A DNA stretch of 64,000 nt from positions 248,001 through 312,000 of the forward strand of contig DERO01000006.1 of assembly GCA_002360945.1 (NCBI GenBank), given 5' to 3'. The stretch comes from Leclercia adecarboxylata (GTDB taxonomy: Bacteria > Pseudomonadota > Gammaproteobacteria > Enterobacterales > Enterobacteriaceae). Shown here piece after piece: positions 15,649-23,656 of this stretch; the first letter of the stretch is position 1; each line of letters opens with the position of its first letter. The notes below the pieces were generated by a model that was given only the letters and a program-made list of their open reading frames with translations, was not told the DNA's origin and made no database searches. The position numbers were made by a program, and so were the translations under genes.

Positions 15649-16413
15649 TTAGCGCATGCTCAGACCGCCATCTATCGAGATAGACTGGCCTGTGACGTAG
15701 GATGACGCATCGCTGGAGAGCCAAAGCACCACGTCCGCAATCTCTTCCGCCTTGCCATGACGCTGCATAGGTACACCCTGCACCATTGCCTCGAGCGCCT
15801 CTTTCTGCCCGGAGACGACCATGGCATCAACCATAGGGGTCCAGATCAGTCCCGGGCAGACGGCATTGACGCGAATGTTGCGCGCGGCATACTCAAGCGC
15901 AGCGCTTTTGGTCAGGCCAAGCACGCCATGCTTGGCGGCGTGGTAGTTTGCGCGTTCAGCCCCGCCCACAATCCCGCCGATAGAGGAGCAATTCACGATA
16001 ACGCCGCTGCCCTGCTTACGCATCTGCTGCAATTCGTATTTCAGGCAGCCCCATACGCCGCGCAGGTTCACCGCCGTGACGCGGTCGAAATCCTCTGCGG
16101 TCGCATCGGCAATCTCAGCCAGCACATTCTGGACCCCGGCATTGTTGAAGGCGATATCGAGGCGGCCGAAGGTGGCGACGGTCTCCTCCACCATCGCCGC
16201 GACCTCATCCAAATCCGCCGCATTGCAGGTCACCGCCTTGGCGATGTAGCCCGAAGCCACCAGCGCCGCTGCGGCCTGCTTTACCGCTTCTGCGTTAATA
16301 TCCGCCAGCATTACGGAGGCGCCAGCCGCAGCGTAGGCCCGCGCGGTGGCGAGACCGATACCCGAAGCAGCACCGGTCACTAAGGCAATTTTATTTTCGA
16401 GTGAATAAGTCAT
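15649..16413 (-). CDS. SDR-family oxidoreductase
   Basis: A 254-residue classical short-chain dehydrogenase. The Rossmann glycine motif TGAASGIG is at residues 14-21, and the NNAG motif is at about 91-94. Catalytic Ser is in NCSSIGGIVGG, and YHAAK gives Tyr and Lys at about 157-161. PGLIWTPMVDAM follows. The aspartate at MLADINAEAV suggests NAD(H) preference. It lies 34 bases downstream of the exported alpha/beta hydrolase in the same direction, so the two are probably cotranscribed. The LysR gene divergent from that hydrolase is the likely regulator. The substrate is unknown. Confidence 0.9.
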   Translation of the reverse strand: MTYSLENKIALVTGAASGIGLATARAYAAAGASVMLADINAEAVKQAAAALVASGYIAKAVTCNAADLDEVAAMVEETVATFGRLDIAFNNAGVQNVLAEIADATAEDFDRVTAVNLRGVWGCLKYELQQMRKQGSGVIVNCSSIGGIVGGAERANYHAAKHGVLGLTKSAALEYAARNIRVNAVCPGLIWTPMVDAMVVSGQKEALEAMVQGVPMQRHGKAEEIADVVLWLSSDASSYVTGQSISIDGGLSMR

Positions 16414-16447
16414 AAATAATTTTCCTGATTGAATACGAAACTGGCTG

Positions 16448-17470
16448 TTAAAGATTTTTACTGAAGAACGCAGCGAGTTTATCTACCGCCGGATTGACGT
16501 ACTGCGGCTTGTCATAGAGATCAAAATGCGATGCACCAGGAATTACCATTAATTCTTTAGGCTGCTGCGCATTATCGTAGGCCTGCTGGCTAAATTTACG
16601 GGTCTCCGCTTTTTCTCCGGCAATTAATAATACCGGCCGGGGAGAAATATCTGCCATATGCTCCAGCGGATAATAAGCTATATGCAGTCCCGGGCTGGTC
16701 ACAACATAACGATTTCGGGCATTCGGGTGCGCGCCGCGTGAGGTGAGGTAATATTCCGTCGCTTCCCGCACAAAATTCGGCGTACTGGCATTGACGCTGT
16801 CCCGCGCCGGGAGCAACTGCTCCACCTGTAGCGGGGCACCAGCGGCCTCTTTATTTAATTGCGCATCGATGCTTTGCAGTAATTTCAGCCTGTCGGCAGC
16901 AGAGACCGGCGAGCCTTCAATACCATTACGGGTCGCATCCCCGATGTCATAGGTCACCACCCCAGCGACCGCTTTAACACGAAGATCGGTTTGCGCTTCG
17001 TGGAGGGTATAACCGCCGCCCGCACAGATGCCCAGCGTCCCGATGCGGGCGGCATCAACCTGCGGCAGACTACTGAGATAGCCAATCGCGCTGCGAATGT
17101 CCTGCACCCGGTCGGCCGGGTTTTCCAGGTCACGCGGCAGACCTTCGCTTTCTCCATAGTGAGAGGCGTCATACGCCAGAGTAATAAATCCGCGCTTTGC
17201 CAGCTGCTGAGCGTAAAGACCGGCCGTCTGCTCTTTAACCCCGCCCCAGGGATGGGAGACAACAATCGCCGGGTATTTTTTTGCGCTATCGAAATGGGGT
17301 GGCAGATAGAGATTGGCTGCCATTTTAATTGTGCCGTTCTCAAATAATACTTTTTGCGAGTTCATAACATTCATACCTTCTGCCACGGTGGTTGGTTGGG
17401 TTTGTGCAGAGAGTGCAGTATTAGCAATAAGTAACGATGCCCATAACAGTGAAACCTTAGATAAAGACAT
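16448..17470 (-). CDS. Exported alpha/beta hydrolase, dienelactone-hydrolase type
   Basis: A 340-residue paralogue of the hydrolase at 9655. It has a signal peptide (MSLSKVSLLWASLLIANTALSA), the segment VVSHPWGGVKEQTAGLYAQQLAKRGF, and a cysteine nucleophile elbow GICAGGG. A likely histidine lies in PGASHFDLYDKP near the C-terminus. The GGAGGCGTC ribosome site is strong. It forms a leftward pair with the SDR gene and is divergent from two tandem LysR genes. Gene order (LysR, hydrolase, oxidoreductase or exporter) mirrors the first cluster, implying duplication of a catabolic or detoxification module. The natural substrate cannot be read. Confidence 0.86.
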   Translation of the reverse strand: MSLSKVSLLWASLLIANTALSAQTQPTTVAEGMNVMNSQKVLFENGTIKMAANLYLPPHFDSAKKYPAIVVSHPWGGVKEQTAGLYAQQLAKRGFITLAYDASHYGESEGLPRDLENPADRVQDIRSAIGYLSSLPQVDAARIGTLGICAGGGYTLHEAQTDLRVKAVAGVVTYDIGDATRNGIEGSPVSAADRLKLLQSIDAQLNKEAAGAPLQVEQLLPARDSVNASTPNFVREATEYYLTSRGAHPNARNRYVVTSPGLHIAYYPLEHMADISPRPVLLIAGEKAETRKFSQQAYDNAQQPKELMVIPGASHFDLYDKPQYVNPAVDKLAAFFSKNL

Positions 17471-17758
17471 GACGCCTCCTGGCCGATATTTATATCAGCA
17501 TGCCTGAAGTGATTTAACGGTAATTGTTACGAATGCCCGGAGCAGGGAAAATAGTTACCCCCCCCGCCCTTCGCATTTATAATATTTGTTTTATTACGCC
17601 CGGTAGAGTTATTCCCGGCTATCCATATTGGCTTGTTGATAAATATACATAACGTATTAAGCCCCTACCAGTACTGCCGGTTTCTTGCATTCATAAACAG
17701 AATTCATTAATCTTTTTAAGCCTGTCTTATCCCTTTGTCGCTTCTGAGTGAGGAAGAA

Positions 17759-18661
17759 ATGGCTCGTGAGGGTTTCAGTGATTTATTAGCGCTTATCGCA
17801 ATTACGCAAACCGGGAGTTTTACCCGGGCCGCGGCACAGCTGGGCGTCACCCAACCCGCGCTGAGTGCCAGTATCCGCGGTCTGGAGGCGCGACTCGGCG
17901 TGCGCCTGCTGCTGCGCAGCACGCGAAGCGTCACCCTGACGATGGCCGGTCAACACCTGGTGGACAGGATCGTTCCCGAATTTGAATACATTGAAAAGGA
18001 ACTTGAATCCTTAAACGACCTGCGGGACAAACCGACCGGCACCCTGCGCATCACCGCCATTGACTATGCCATCCGCCAGGTGTTGTGGCCTAAACTTTCT
18101 CCCTTTTTACAGCAGTATCCGGATATCACCGTTGAGCTCATCAGCGAATATGCCAGCGTCGATATTGCCGCCAGAGGCTATGACGCTGGAGTCAGATTCG
18201 GCACGGAGCTGGCGCAGGATATGATCTCCGTACGCATCAGCCCGGATGTGAAGAATACGGTGGTGGGATCGGCGGGCTATTTTACGCGCTTTCCCCTACC
18301 CGAGCGGCCTGAGGAACTCGCTCAACAGAGATGCATTCGGCTGCGCACCTCCACCTATGGCGGCCTCTATGACTGGGAGTTTACCGAGGGTGAGCACGAG
18401 TTCTCGGTCAGGATCGGCGGCCCCGTCATCTGTAATAACGCTTACGATATTCTCGAAGCCGCAAAAGCGGGATTGGGTCTGGCCTACCTGCCACAGGATA
18501 TGGTTCAGCCCTGGCTGGATTCAGGCGAGCTGGTGTCGGTACTTGAAGCCTGGTGCCCGCTCTGGCCGGGCCTGCATCTCTACTACCCTAACCGGCGCCA
18601 GCATTCCCGGGCGATGACGCTGATGGTCGAGGCGCTACGTTTTCATGAACATCAGGCTTAA
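17759..18661 (+). CDS. LysR-family transcriptional regulator
   Basis: A 300-residue LysR protein beginning MAREGFSDLLALIAI, chosen because GTGAGGAAGAA precedes this ATG. The HTH is GSFTRAAAQLGVTQPALSASIRGLEARLGVRLLLRSTR. The effector domain starts TGTLRITAIDYAIRQVLWPKL. It is divergent from the hydrolase/SDR pair and probably regulates it. The next gene, another LysR, starts 31 bases downstream. The two share near-identical residues at many positions (for example SFTRAAA-LGV, RLGxRLLxRxTRSV, WPxLSP), suggesting tandem duplication. Confidence 0.9.
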   Translation: MAREGFSDLLALIAITQTGSFTRAAAQLGVTQPALSASIRGLEARLGVRLLLRSTRSVTLTMAGQHLVDRIVPEFEYIEKELESLNDLRDKPTGTLRITAIDYAIRQVLWPKLSPFLQQYPDITVELISEYASVDIAARGYDAGVRFGTELAQDMISVRISPDVKNTVVGSAGYFTRFPLPERPEELAQQRCIRLRTSTYGGLYDWEFTEGEHEFSVRIGGPVICNNAYDILEAAKAGLGLAYLPQDMVQPWLDSGELVSVLEAWCPLWPGLHLYYPNRRQHSRAMTLMVEALRFHEHQA

Positions 18662-18692
18662 CGGCGCTTTTAACGCATAAACGAGGCGGACT

Positions 18693-19595
18693 ATGTCAGG
18701 CGAAATTTTCAGGGATATCGTGGCGTTTATCACTATCGCCCGTGAACGCAGTTTTACCCGGGCTGCCGCCGAGTTGGGTGTTTCCCAGTCGGCGCTGAGC
18801 CATACCATCCGCAACCTGGAGGCGCGACTGGGGCTGCGGCTGCTGATTCGCACCACGCGCAGCGTCTCTCCCACCGAGGCAGGGCTGCGCTTGCTTGAAC
18901 GGGTGTCACCCCGATTCGATGTGATTGCTGATGAACTGGCCTCCCTGAGCGAACTGGGGAGTAAGATCGCCGGGACCGTGCGGATCACGGCGTCGGATTT
19001 CGCCTGGAACAGCTTCGTATGGCCGCGCCTTTCCCCTGCGTTGCTTCACTATCCTGACGTGAAGCTGGAGGTATCGAACGATCCAGCCCTGACGGATATC
19101 GTTGCCGACCGTTTTGACGCCGGTATCAGACCGGGTGACAGGATCGGCAAAAATATGGCGTCAGTGCGGATCTCACCCGACTGGCGAAACGTGATTGTCG
19201 CCACCCCGGATTATCTTTCCGCAAGAGATCGTCCGCTCACCCCCGAGGATTTGGCCCGGCACGCCTGCATCAACACCCGATACGCCATGAAGGAGGGGAT
19301 CAGCCCCTGGGAACTGAAAAAGGGAGACAGCGTTCAGCCCTGCCGTGTTGATGGCCCTTTGGTCTTCAATTCGGTATATGCCGCGCTCGATGCTGCCAGG
19401 GCGGGATATGGCTTCGCTTTTGTGCCGGAAAACCTCGCCCGCCCCTGGCTGGATAATGGCACCCTTCAGGCAGTGCTTGAGGAGTGGTGTCCGCTGCGTC
19501 AGGGGTTCCACATTTTCTATTCCAGCGAGCGCCAGCTCCTGCCAGCACTCTCAATGATTATTGAGACGTTACGGTATGAGCCTGGGTTCATCTAA
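18693..19595 (+). CDS. LysR-family transcriptional regulator (tandem paralogue)
   Basis: A 300-residue LysR protein starting MSGEIFRDIVAFITIA with AACGAGGCGG upstream. The HTH is RSFTRAAAELGVSQSALSHTIRNLEARLGLRLLIRTTR. The effector domain starts AGTVRITASDFAWNSFVWPRL. It lies 31 bases after its paralogue in the same orientation and is probably cotranscribed. Two regulators in tandem beside one hydrolase/SDR operon is unusual. One may respond to a different inducer or heterodimerise with the other. About 270 bases with only a short ORF follow before the pga operon. Confidence 0.9.
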   Translation: MSGEIFRDIVAFITIARERSFTRAAAELGVSQSALSHTIRNLEARLGLRLLIRTTRSVSPTEAGLRLLERVSPRFDVIADELASLSELGSKIAGTVRITASDFAWNSFVWPRLSPALLHYPDVKLEVSNDPALTDIVADRFDAGIRPGDRIGKNMASVRISPDWRNVIVATPDYLSARDRPLTPEDLARHACINTRYAMKEGISPWELKKGDSVQPCRVDGPLVFNSVYAALDAARAGYGFAFVPENLARPWLDNGTLQAVLEEWCPLRQGFHIFYSSERQLLPALSMIIETLRYEPGFI

Positions 19596-19679
19596 AATGA
19601 TTCAGAGACGCTTGTAATCCTCACTTTATTGGCATCTCTACGATGAATGGGAGGCCCTGGCACAAGCGAAGCAGTAAGG

Positions 19680-19778
19680 ATGAAAGAGTCAGAATGCTTT
19701 GCGCTGATTAATCATGCGATGCTGCCCTGGTCCCGTAAAATTGAGAACCCAGACTGGCGGGATCTGCTTGTGCGGTAA
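19680..19778 (+). CDS. Possible 32-residue ORF or gene remnant
   Basis: ATG at 19680 opens a 32-codon frame starting MKESECFALINHAMLPWSRK and ending DWRDLLVR. The composition (several W, R and P in a plausible globular pattern) looks like real coding sequence but is far too short for a domain, so it may be the remains of a larger gene. AAGG lies four bases before the ATG. No family recognised. Confidence 0.25.
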   Translation: MKESECFALINHAMLPWSRKIENPDWRDLLVR

Positions 19779-19827
19779 ATTCTATCCGCATCCTGTATTA
19801 AGCGAGCCGCAGGCAATCCATGAAAAT

Positions 19828-19864
19828 CCTGCCAGCAAACAGCCAGAATTACCGGCAGGTTTTT
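19828..19864. terminator. Probable terminator at the end of pgaABCD
   Basis: CCTGCC / GGCAGG arms surround a 20-base loop and are flanked by AAAAT on one side and TTTTT on the other. It lies directly after the pgaD stop on the minus strand. The large loop makes it weak, but it could work from both sides. Confidence 0.4.
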
Positions 19865-19866
19865 CG

Positions 19867-20304
19867 TTACTCGCTCTGTACGTCAGCGAGGATTTTCGCC
19901 ATCCACACGCGGTCAATTGCCCCCGTATCATAATGGGCGAGGGTAAAGACCTGGGCCTGACTCATCATTAGCGCCAGTTCGGGGGTGATATTGAAACTTG
20001 CCGCAACTTCATGATGTTCAAGTCCAGGCCGACGCTTACGACGTTCAATACGAAAGCGCAGCTGGTTGTATTTTGCCCAGGTTATTAGCGTCAGACTGAT
20101 AAGACAAGCCACCAGCAGGTAGACACTCAACGTACTGAGCGTGGTGTAGAACGGCCTGGTCCCCATAAAAGGATCATGTTCAATCGCGTTTATCAGACCA
20201 CTGTAAATCAGCCAGCTAAACCCCAGCCAGGCAACGATCGTTAACAGCGAATCCAGCACGCGTGGAAACAGCCGTTGTTCAGTAAAAATTAAAGGTTGGA
20301 TCAT
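19867..20304 (-). CDS. pgaD: PNAG biosynthesis inner-membrane protein PgaD
   Basis: A 145-residue inner-membrane subunit that pairs with the PgaC glycosyltransferase. Together they polymerise N-acetylglucosamine and form the c-di-GMP receptor. The start [22 protein letters not shown] overlaps the pgaC stop (ATGA), so translation is coupled. Two membrane segments are clear ([19 protein letters not shown] and [19 protein letters not shown]). A basic loop [12 protein letters not shown] and a cytoplasmic tail ending [17 protein letters not shown] follow. It is the last gene of pgaABCD. Confidence 0.93.
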   Translation of the reverse strand: MIQPLIFTEQRLFPRVLDSLLTIVAWLGFSWLIYSGLINAIEHDPFMGTRPFYTTLSTLSVYLLVACLISLTLITWAKYNQLRFRIERRKRRPGLEHHEVAASFNITPELALMMSQAQVFTLAHYDTGAIDRVWMAKILADVQSE

Positions 20305-21635
20305 GGTTTTAATCTCCCAATACCGCGATCGGGACTCACCCAACGAGCTCTGCTGCGTTTGCGGCGCAGCATGACTTTCGGGAAAGCCACAAGCGTTGTG
20401 AACAAGCTCAACATCCAGTACACCACCGGAAACCAGATAACCCAGAACAGTGACGCCGCAATACCATTCTCGTAGCGTCTTTCAATAATCAGACTGACCG
20501 CGAACTGCAACAGACAGACCACGCCCAGCATCAGGCCAGTAAAAGCCGGTGGGAAAAGGTGCTGAACATGTAAAGAATCGGGCATCGGAACAAGCAGCCC
20601 GATGAGAAACAGCAGAATGGTGACGGCATAGGCAAAGGCCCATGCGGTTGACATACAAAACTCAAGAAACAGAGGCCACATGCGCCGGTACTCCCAGCCC
20701 CACAAGCGACGCATATTGACAATAAACACCTCCGCGCCCCCCTGCGCCCAGCGCAGACGCTGCTTCCAAAGCCCTTTCAGCGTCTCGGGCATCAAAATCC
20801 AACACAGCGCACGAGGTTCGAAGAAAATTGACCAGTGGCGCAGTTGTAACTTCCAGCTGATATCAATATCTTCCGTGATCATATCCGGACTCCAGTACCC
20901 CACCTCTGCCAGGGCGCGACGGCGATAAGCGGCAATGACACCGGATACGGTAAAGACCTGACCGTAGACGCGCTGGGTACGCTTGATGAGGCCGATGATA
21001 GATGAAAATTCCCCCACCTGGACTCGCCCAACCAGCGTTGAACGCGTACGGATACGCGGATTCCCGGTCACGGCCCCCACGCGAGGGTAATTGAGCAGCG
21101 GTGCGACCATATACGCCGCCGCATCCTTATCCAGCAGCGCATCACCATCAATACACACCAGAAAGTCGCTGCGTGCCGCCGCGGCACCCGCCTGCAGGGC
21201 TACCGCTTTGCCCTGATTTTCCGCCAGATGAATCACCCGCAGCCGCGCATATTCACTCGCTAACTTGTCCAGCACGGCCGCAGTGTTGTCTATAGAACCG
21301 TCATTGATAGCAATCACTTCTATATTTTCATAACGCTGCGCCAGCGCCGCTTCGATAGTCTCACGTGCATTCAGCCCTTCATTGAAGCACGGCACAAGAA
21401 TGGAAATCAGCGGATTGCCTGCGAGTACAGGTGGCGGTGTGCCCGGCCCCCATGGCCAGTAGCGCTCGCGGTGAAACCAGAAGTAAAGCCCTCCGCTCAT
21501 CCAGAGGGCCGACATAAACAGCGGCCAGAAAAAGACGAAATCAAGGATCACTTCACCGGTAAAAATCACCGCCACGCCGAGCGGAAAACTGAACATCAGG
21601 CAAAGGATCAGAAAGGCGATGAGGCGATCGGTCAT
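20301..21635 (-). CDS. pgaC: Poly-beta-1,6-N-acetyl-D-glucosamine synthase PgaC
   Basis: A 444-residue processive GT2 glycosyltransferase that makes PNAG from UDP-GlcNAc. N-terminal membrane segments lie at about residues 5-50. The catalytic domain shows [30 protein letters not shown] (DxD, UDP binding), [11 protein letters not shown] (catalytic TED) and QRLRWAQGG (QxxRW). C-terminal membrane segments follow. Every key residue is intact. It overlaps pgaB by four bases (ATGA) and pgaD by four bases. Activity depends on c-di-GMP; a GGDEF-EAL protein is encoded at 49.5-51.7 kb. Confidence 0.97.
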   Translation of the reverse strand: MTDRLIAFLILCLMFSFPLGVAVIFTGEVILDFVFFWPLFMSALWMSGGLYFWFHRERYWPWGPGTPPPVLAGNPLISILVPCFNEGLNARETIEAALAQRYENIEVIAINDGSIDNTAAVLDKLASEYARLRVIHLAENQGKAVALQAGAAAARSDFLVCIDGDALLDKDAAAYMVAPLLNYPRVGAVTGNPRIRTRSTLVGRVQVGEFSSIIGLIKRTQRVYGQVFTVSGVIAAYRRRALAEVGYWSPDMITEDIDISWKLQLRHWSIFFEPRALCWILMPETLKGLWKQRLRWAQGGAEVFIVNMRRLWGWEYRRMWPLFLEFCMSTAWAFAYAVTILLFLIGLLVPMPDSLHVQHLFPPAFTGLMLGVVCLLQFAVSLIIERRYENGIAASLFWVIWFPVVYWMLSLFTTLVAFPKVMLRRKRSRARWVSPDRGIGRLKP

Positions 21636-23647
21636 TTTTGCGGATACCAGTAGGAGGAAAAAGCAGAACGGATCTCTGCCATCCGGGGTTGATCGTTAAT
21701 GAAATCGTCCGGGTAGTAGCCATAGTTTCCGGCGCCGCTCAGCTTGAGCTGCCGCATCCACCCGTTAAGCATTTCACCGCTAATATCGTCCTGCCCTGCC
21801 CCCTTACGCCAGTCGCGTGCCTGAAGTTCGAAAACCGTTTTATCCAGCGCGCCAGGGACACGGGCTACCTGCCCGACGAGCCTGTCCAGCCAGGCATTGG
21901 CATCGTTGGCCGGGACATTTTCCATCAACGGCATCGCCATCGGGGCCGTCCAGTCGTAGGTGCTGAGAAAATCATTCAGATTCTGTGCAAACCAGGTTTC
22001 GCTCCCCGGATCCAGAACCGGCATGGCGTAAATGTTGCGGGCGGTTTTGACCTGTGGGCCGCGCACGGCACGCACGGTTTGCGTGAGCTGTCGGGTAAAA
22101 TCAATCAGGGCGCGACTTTTAAACCGCGTCCAGCGCGCCAGCAGTTGCGGGTTGTCGCGGATCTGCGCGATGTTGTCCGGGAAGCCTGCCAGACGATAGG
22201 CTTTGAGCGCATCCGGGGAGGCATCCTCAAAATCGGTCAAAAAAGCGTCATCATGGAACAGGATGCCGCTGAAGTTGGCATGGCGCGCCAGGTCCTCGTA
22301 GATGTCGTTGATTCTCTGGCGGGCAACTGCACTCCAGGGTGATAAGCGCAGATAATGGCGGTTATCGGGCGCAATTCGTCCGTTGTCTGGCGACCACGCC
22401 GCCACGCGAGGTATCGAGGAGTCTAACCCAAACGCCAGTACTGGCATCCAGGCGTAAACCTTCACCCCGGCGCGGGTCTGTAACTGCCAGGAGACGAAGT
22501 TAAACAGATCCGCCCGCACAGGTAGCCAGCGATTGCGGAAATAGAGCGCATCGACGTTGCCGTCCCCTTTCGGATCGGCATAGGCCTGTAAAAAGACATG
22601 GGTTATCTTCATATCGAAAACACGCTGGATGAGCACGTCGATGTTTTTACGCTGTTGAGCCGGGTTTTTATCGTACACATAGTCGAGATCGATATGCATA
22701 ACCCGCATGGTGTCAGGTTCCCTGACCTGAGCTATCTGGCTGGCGAAGCTGCGCAGCGAAGGGTTATTGGAAATCAGCACCCGGGGAATATCTTCCAGAT
22801 TGGCGGCATTCGCCAGCCCCTGATTCAGGGTGAAAGCCATCTGGTAGCCCTGCTGATGCGCGAGCTTCAGTGTTGTTCCGCTCGCCGCTCCGTAGGGCCA
22901 GACCCAGGCTCGCGGTGCTTTCCCGGTGACCTCTTCGATTTTGCCCGTAATGCGCGACAGGTCGGCACGCATACGCTTTTCAAACTGCGCATCCGTTTCG
23001 TACTGCCCGGTGGTTTTATCGTAAAAACGGTTAGCGGCTGCGGGTTCCTTACTGCCTTGCGGATTGGCCTGATGGCCGTAATGGGATGCCCAGGTATGCG
23101 CCCCCACCTCCACTAACCCCGACTCGCTGGCCTCGCGTACCATCTTCCAGGTGGCAAATTTTTCCCGCGGCGTCTTGAGTCCGCCAAAATCCACCGGCGA
23201 ATGTTCTGGTGCATCGACCCAACTGCCGACAGGTGCCCACAGGGCAGGCCATTTGAACAACCGAAGCAGCGGTAGAACGCGCGTCGAGAAGCTACTGTAT
23301 CCATCATCAAAGGTCAGCATCACCGCCTTTTCAGGCAGGGTGATTTTCCCGGCATGGGCATCCAGCACCTGCTGCACGCTAATCGGGTTGTAGCCGTTAT
23401 CATGCAACCAGGCAAACTGGTCGTTCAGGGCGCTGGTGCGCACGGACAGATAGCGCTGATCGGCGGCACCGTCCTCCACGTCATGCCAGCCCAGCACCAG
23501 AAAGCTGTTTGTGGGCCAGCGCTGATCCGCATACAGCGCCGGCCGCTCGGCGGGAGGAAGATAACGCGGTGTCGCGGCCAATGCGCACATGCTCATCATC
23601 ATCCACCCGACTATTACCCTCGCGGCGAGAAGCCATCGTTTCATCAT
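21632..23647 (-). CDS. pgaB: PNAG N-deacetylase lipoprotein PgaB
   Basis: A 671-residue periplasmic enzyme that partly deacetylates PNAG so that it can be exported. The N-terminal polysaccharide deacetylase domain shows [15 protein letters not shown] (catalytic Asp and metal Asp) at about residues 115-125, and [13 protein letters not shown] (metal histidines). The C-terminal glycoside-hydrolase-like domain begins around [12 protein letters not shown] and includes [16 protein letters not shown]. The signal region is [25 protein letters not shown]; a lipobox-like ...MSMC is present. Length matches E. coli PgaB. The stop overlaps the pgaC start. Confidence 0.96.
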   Translation of the reverse strand: MMKRWLLAARVIVGWMMMSMCALAATPRYLPPAERPALYADQRWPTNSFLVLGWHDVEDGAADQRYLSVRTSALNDQFAWLHDNGYNPISVQQVLDAHAGKITLPEKAVMLTFDDGYSSFSTRVLPLLRLFKWPALWAPVGSWVDAPEHSPVDFGGLKTPREKFATWKMVREASESGLVEVGAHTWASHYGHQANPQGSKEPAAANRFYDKTTGQYETDAQFEKRMRADLSRITGKIEEVTGKAPRAWVWPYGAASGTTLKLAHQQGYQMAFTLNQGLANAANLEDIPRVLISNNPSLRSFASQIAQVREPDTMRVMHIDLDYVYDKNPAQQRKNIDVLIQRVFDMKITHVFLQAYADPKGDGNVDALYFRNRWLPVRADLFNFVSWQLQTRAGVKVYAWMPVLAFGLDSSIPRVAAWSPDNGRIAPDNRHYLRLSPWSAVARQRINDIYEDLARHANFSGILFHDDAFLTDFEDASPDALKAYRLAGFPDNIAQIRDNPQLLARWTRFKSRALIDFTRQLTQTVRAVRGPQVKTARNIYAMPVLDPGSETWFAQNLNDFLSTYDWTAPMAMPLMENVPANDANAWLDRLVGQVARVPGALDKTVFELQARDWRKGAGQDDISGEMLNGWMRQLKLSGAGNYGYYPDDFINDQPRMAEIRSAFSSYWYPQK

Positions 23648-23656
23648 GAAGCGCCC

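Noticed and set aside
17560..17572. Run of eight C residues in the hydrolase-LysR intergenic region
   Set aside because: Possible slippage tract but lies outside any ORF and not at a promoter spacer I could define.
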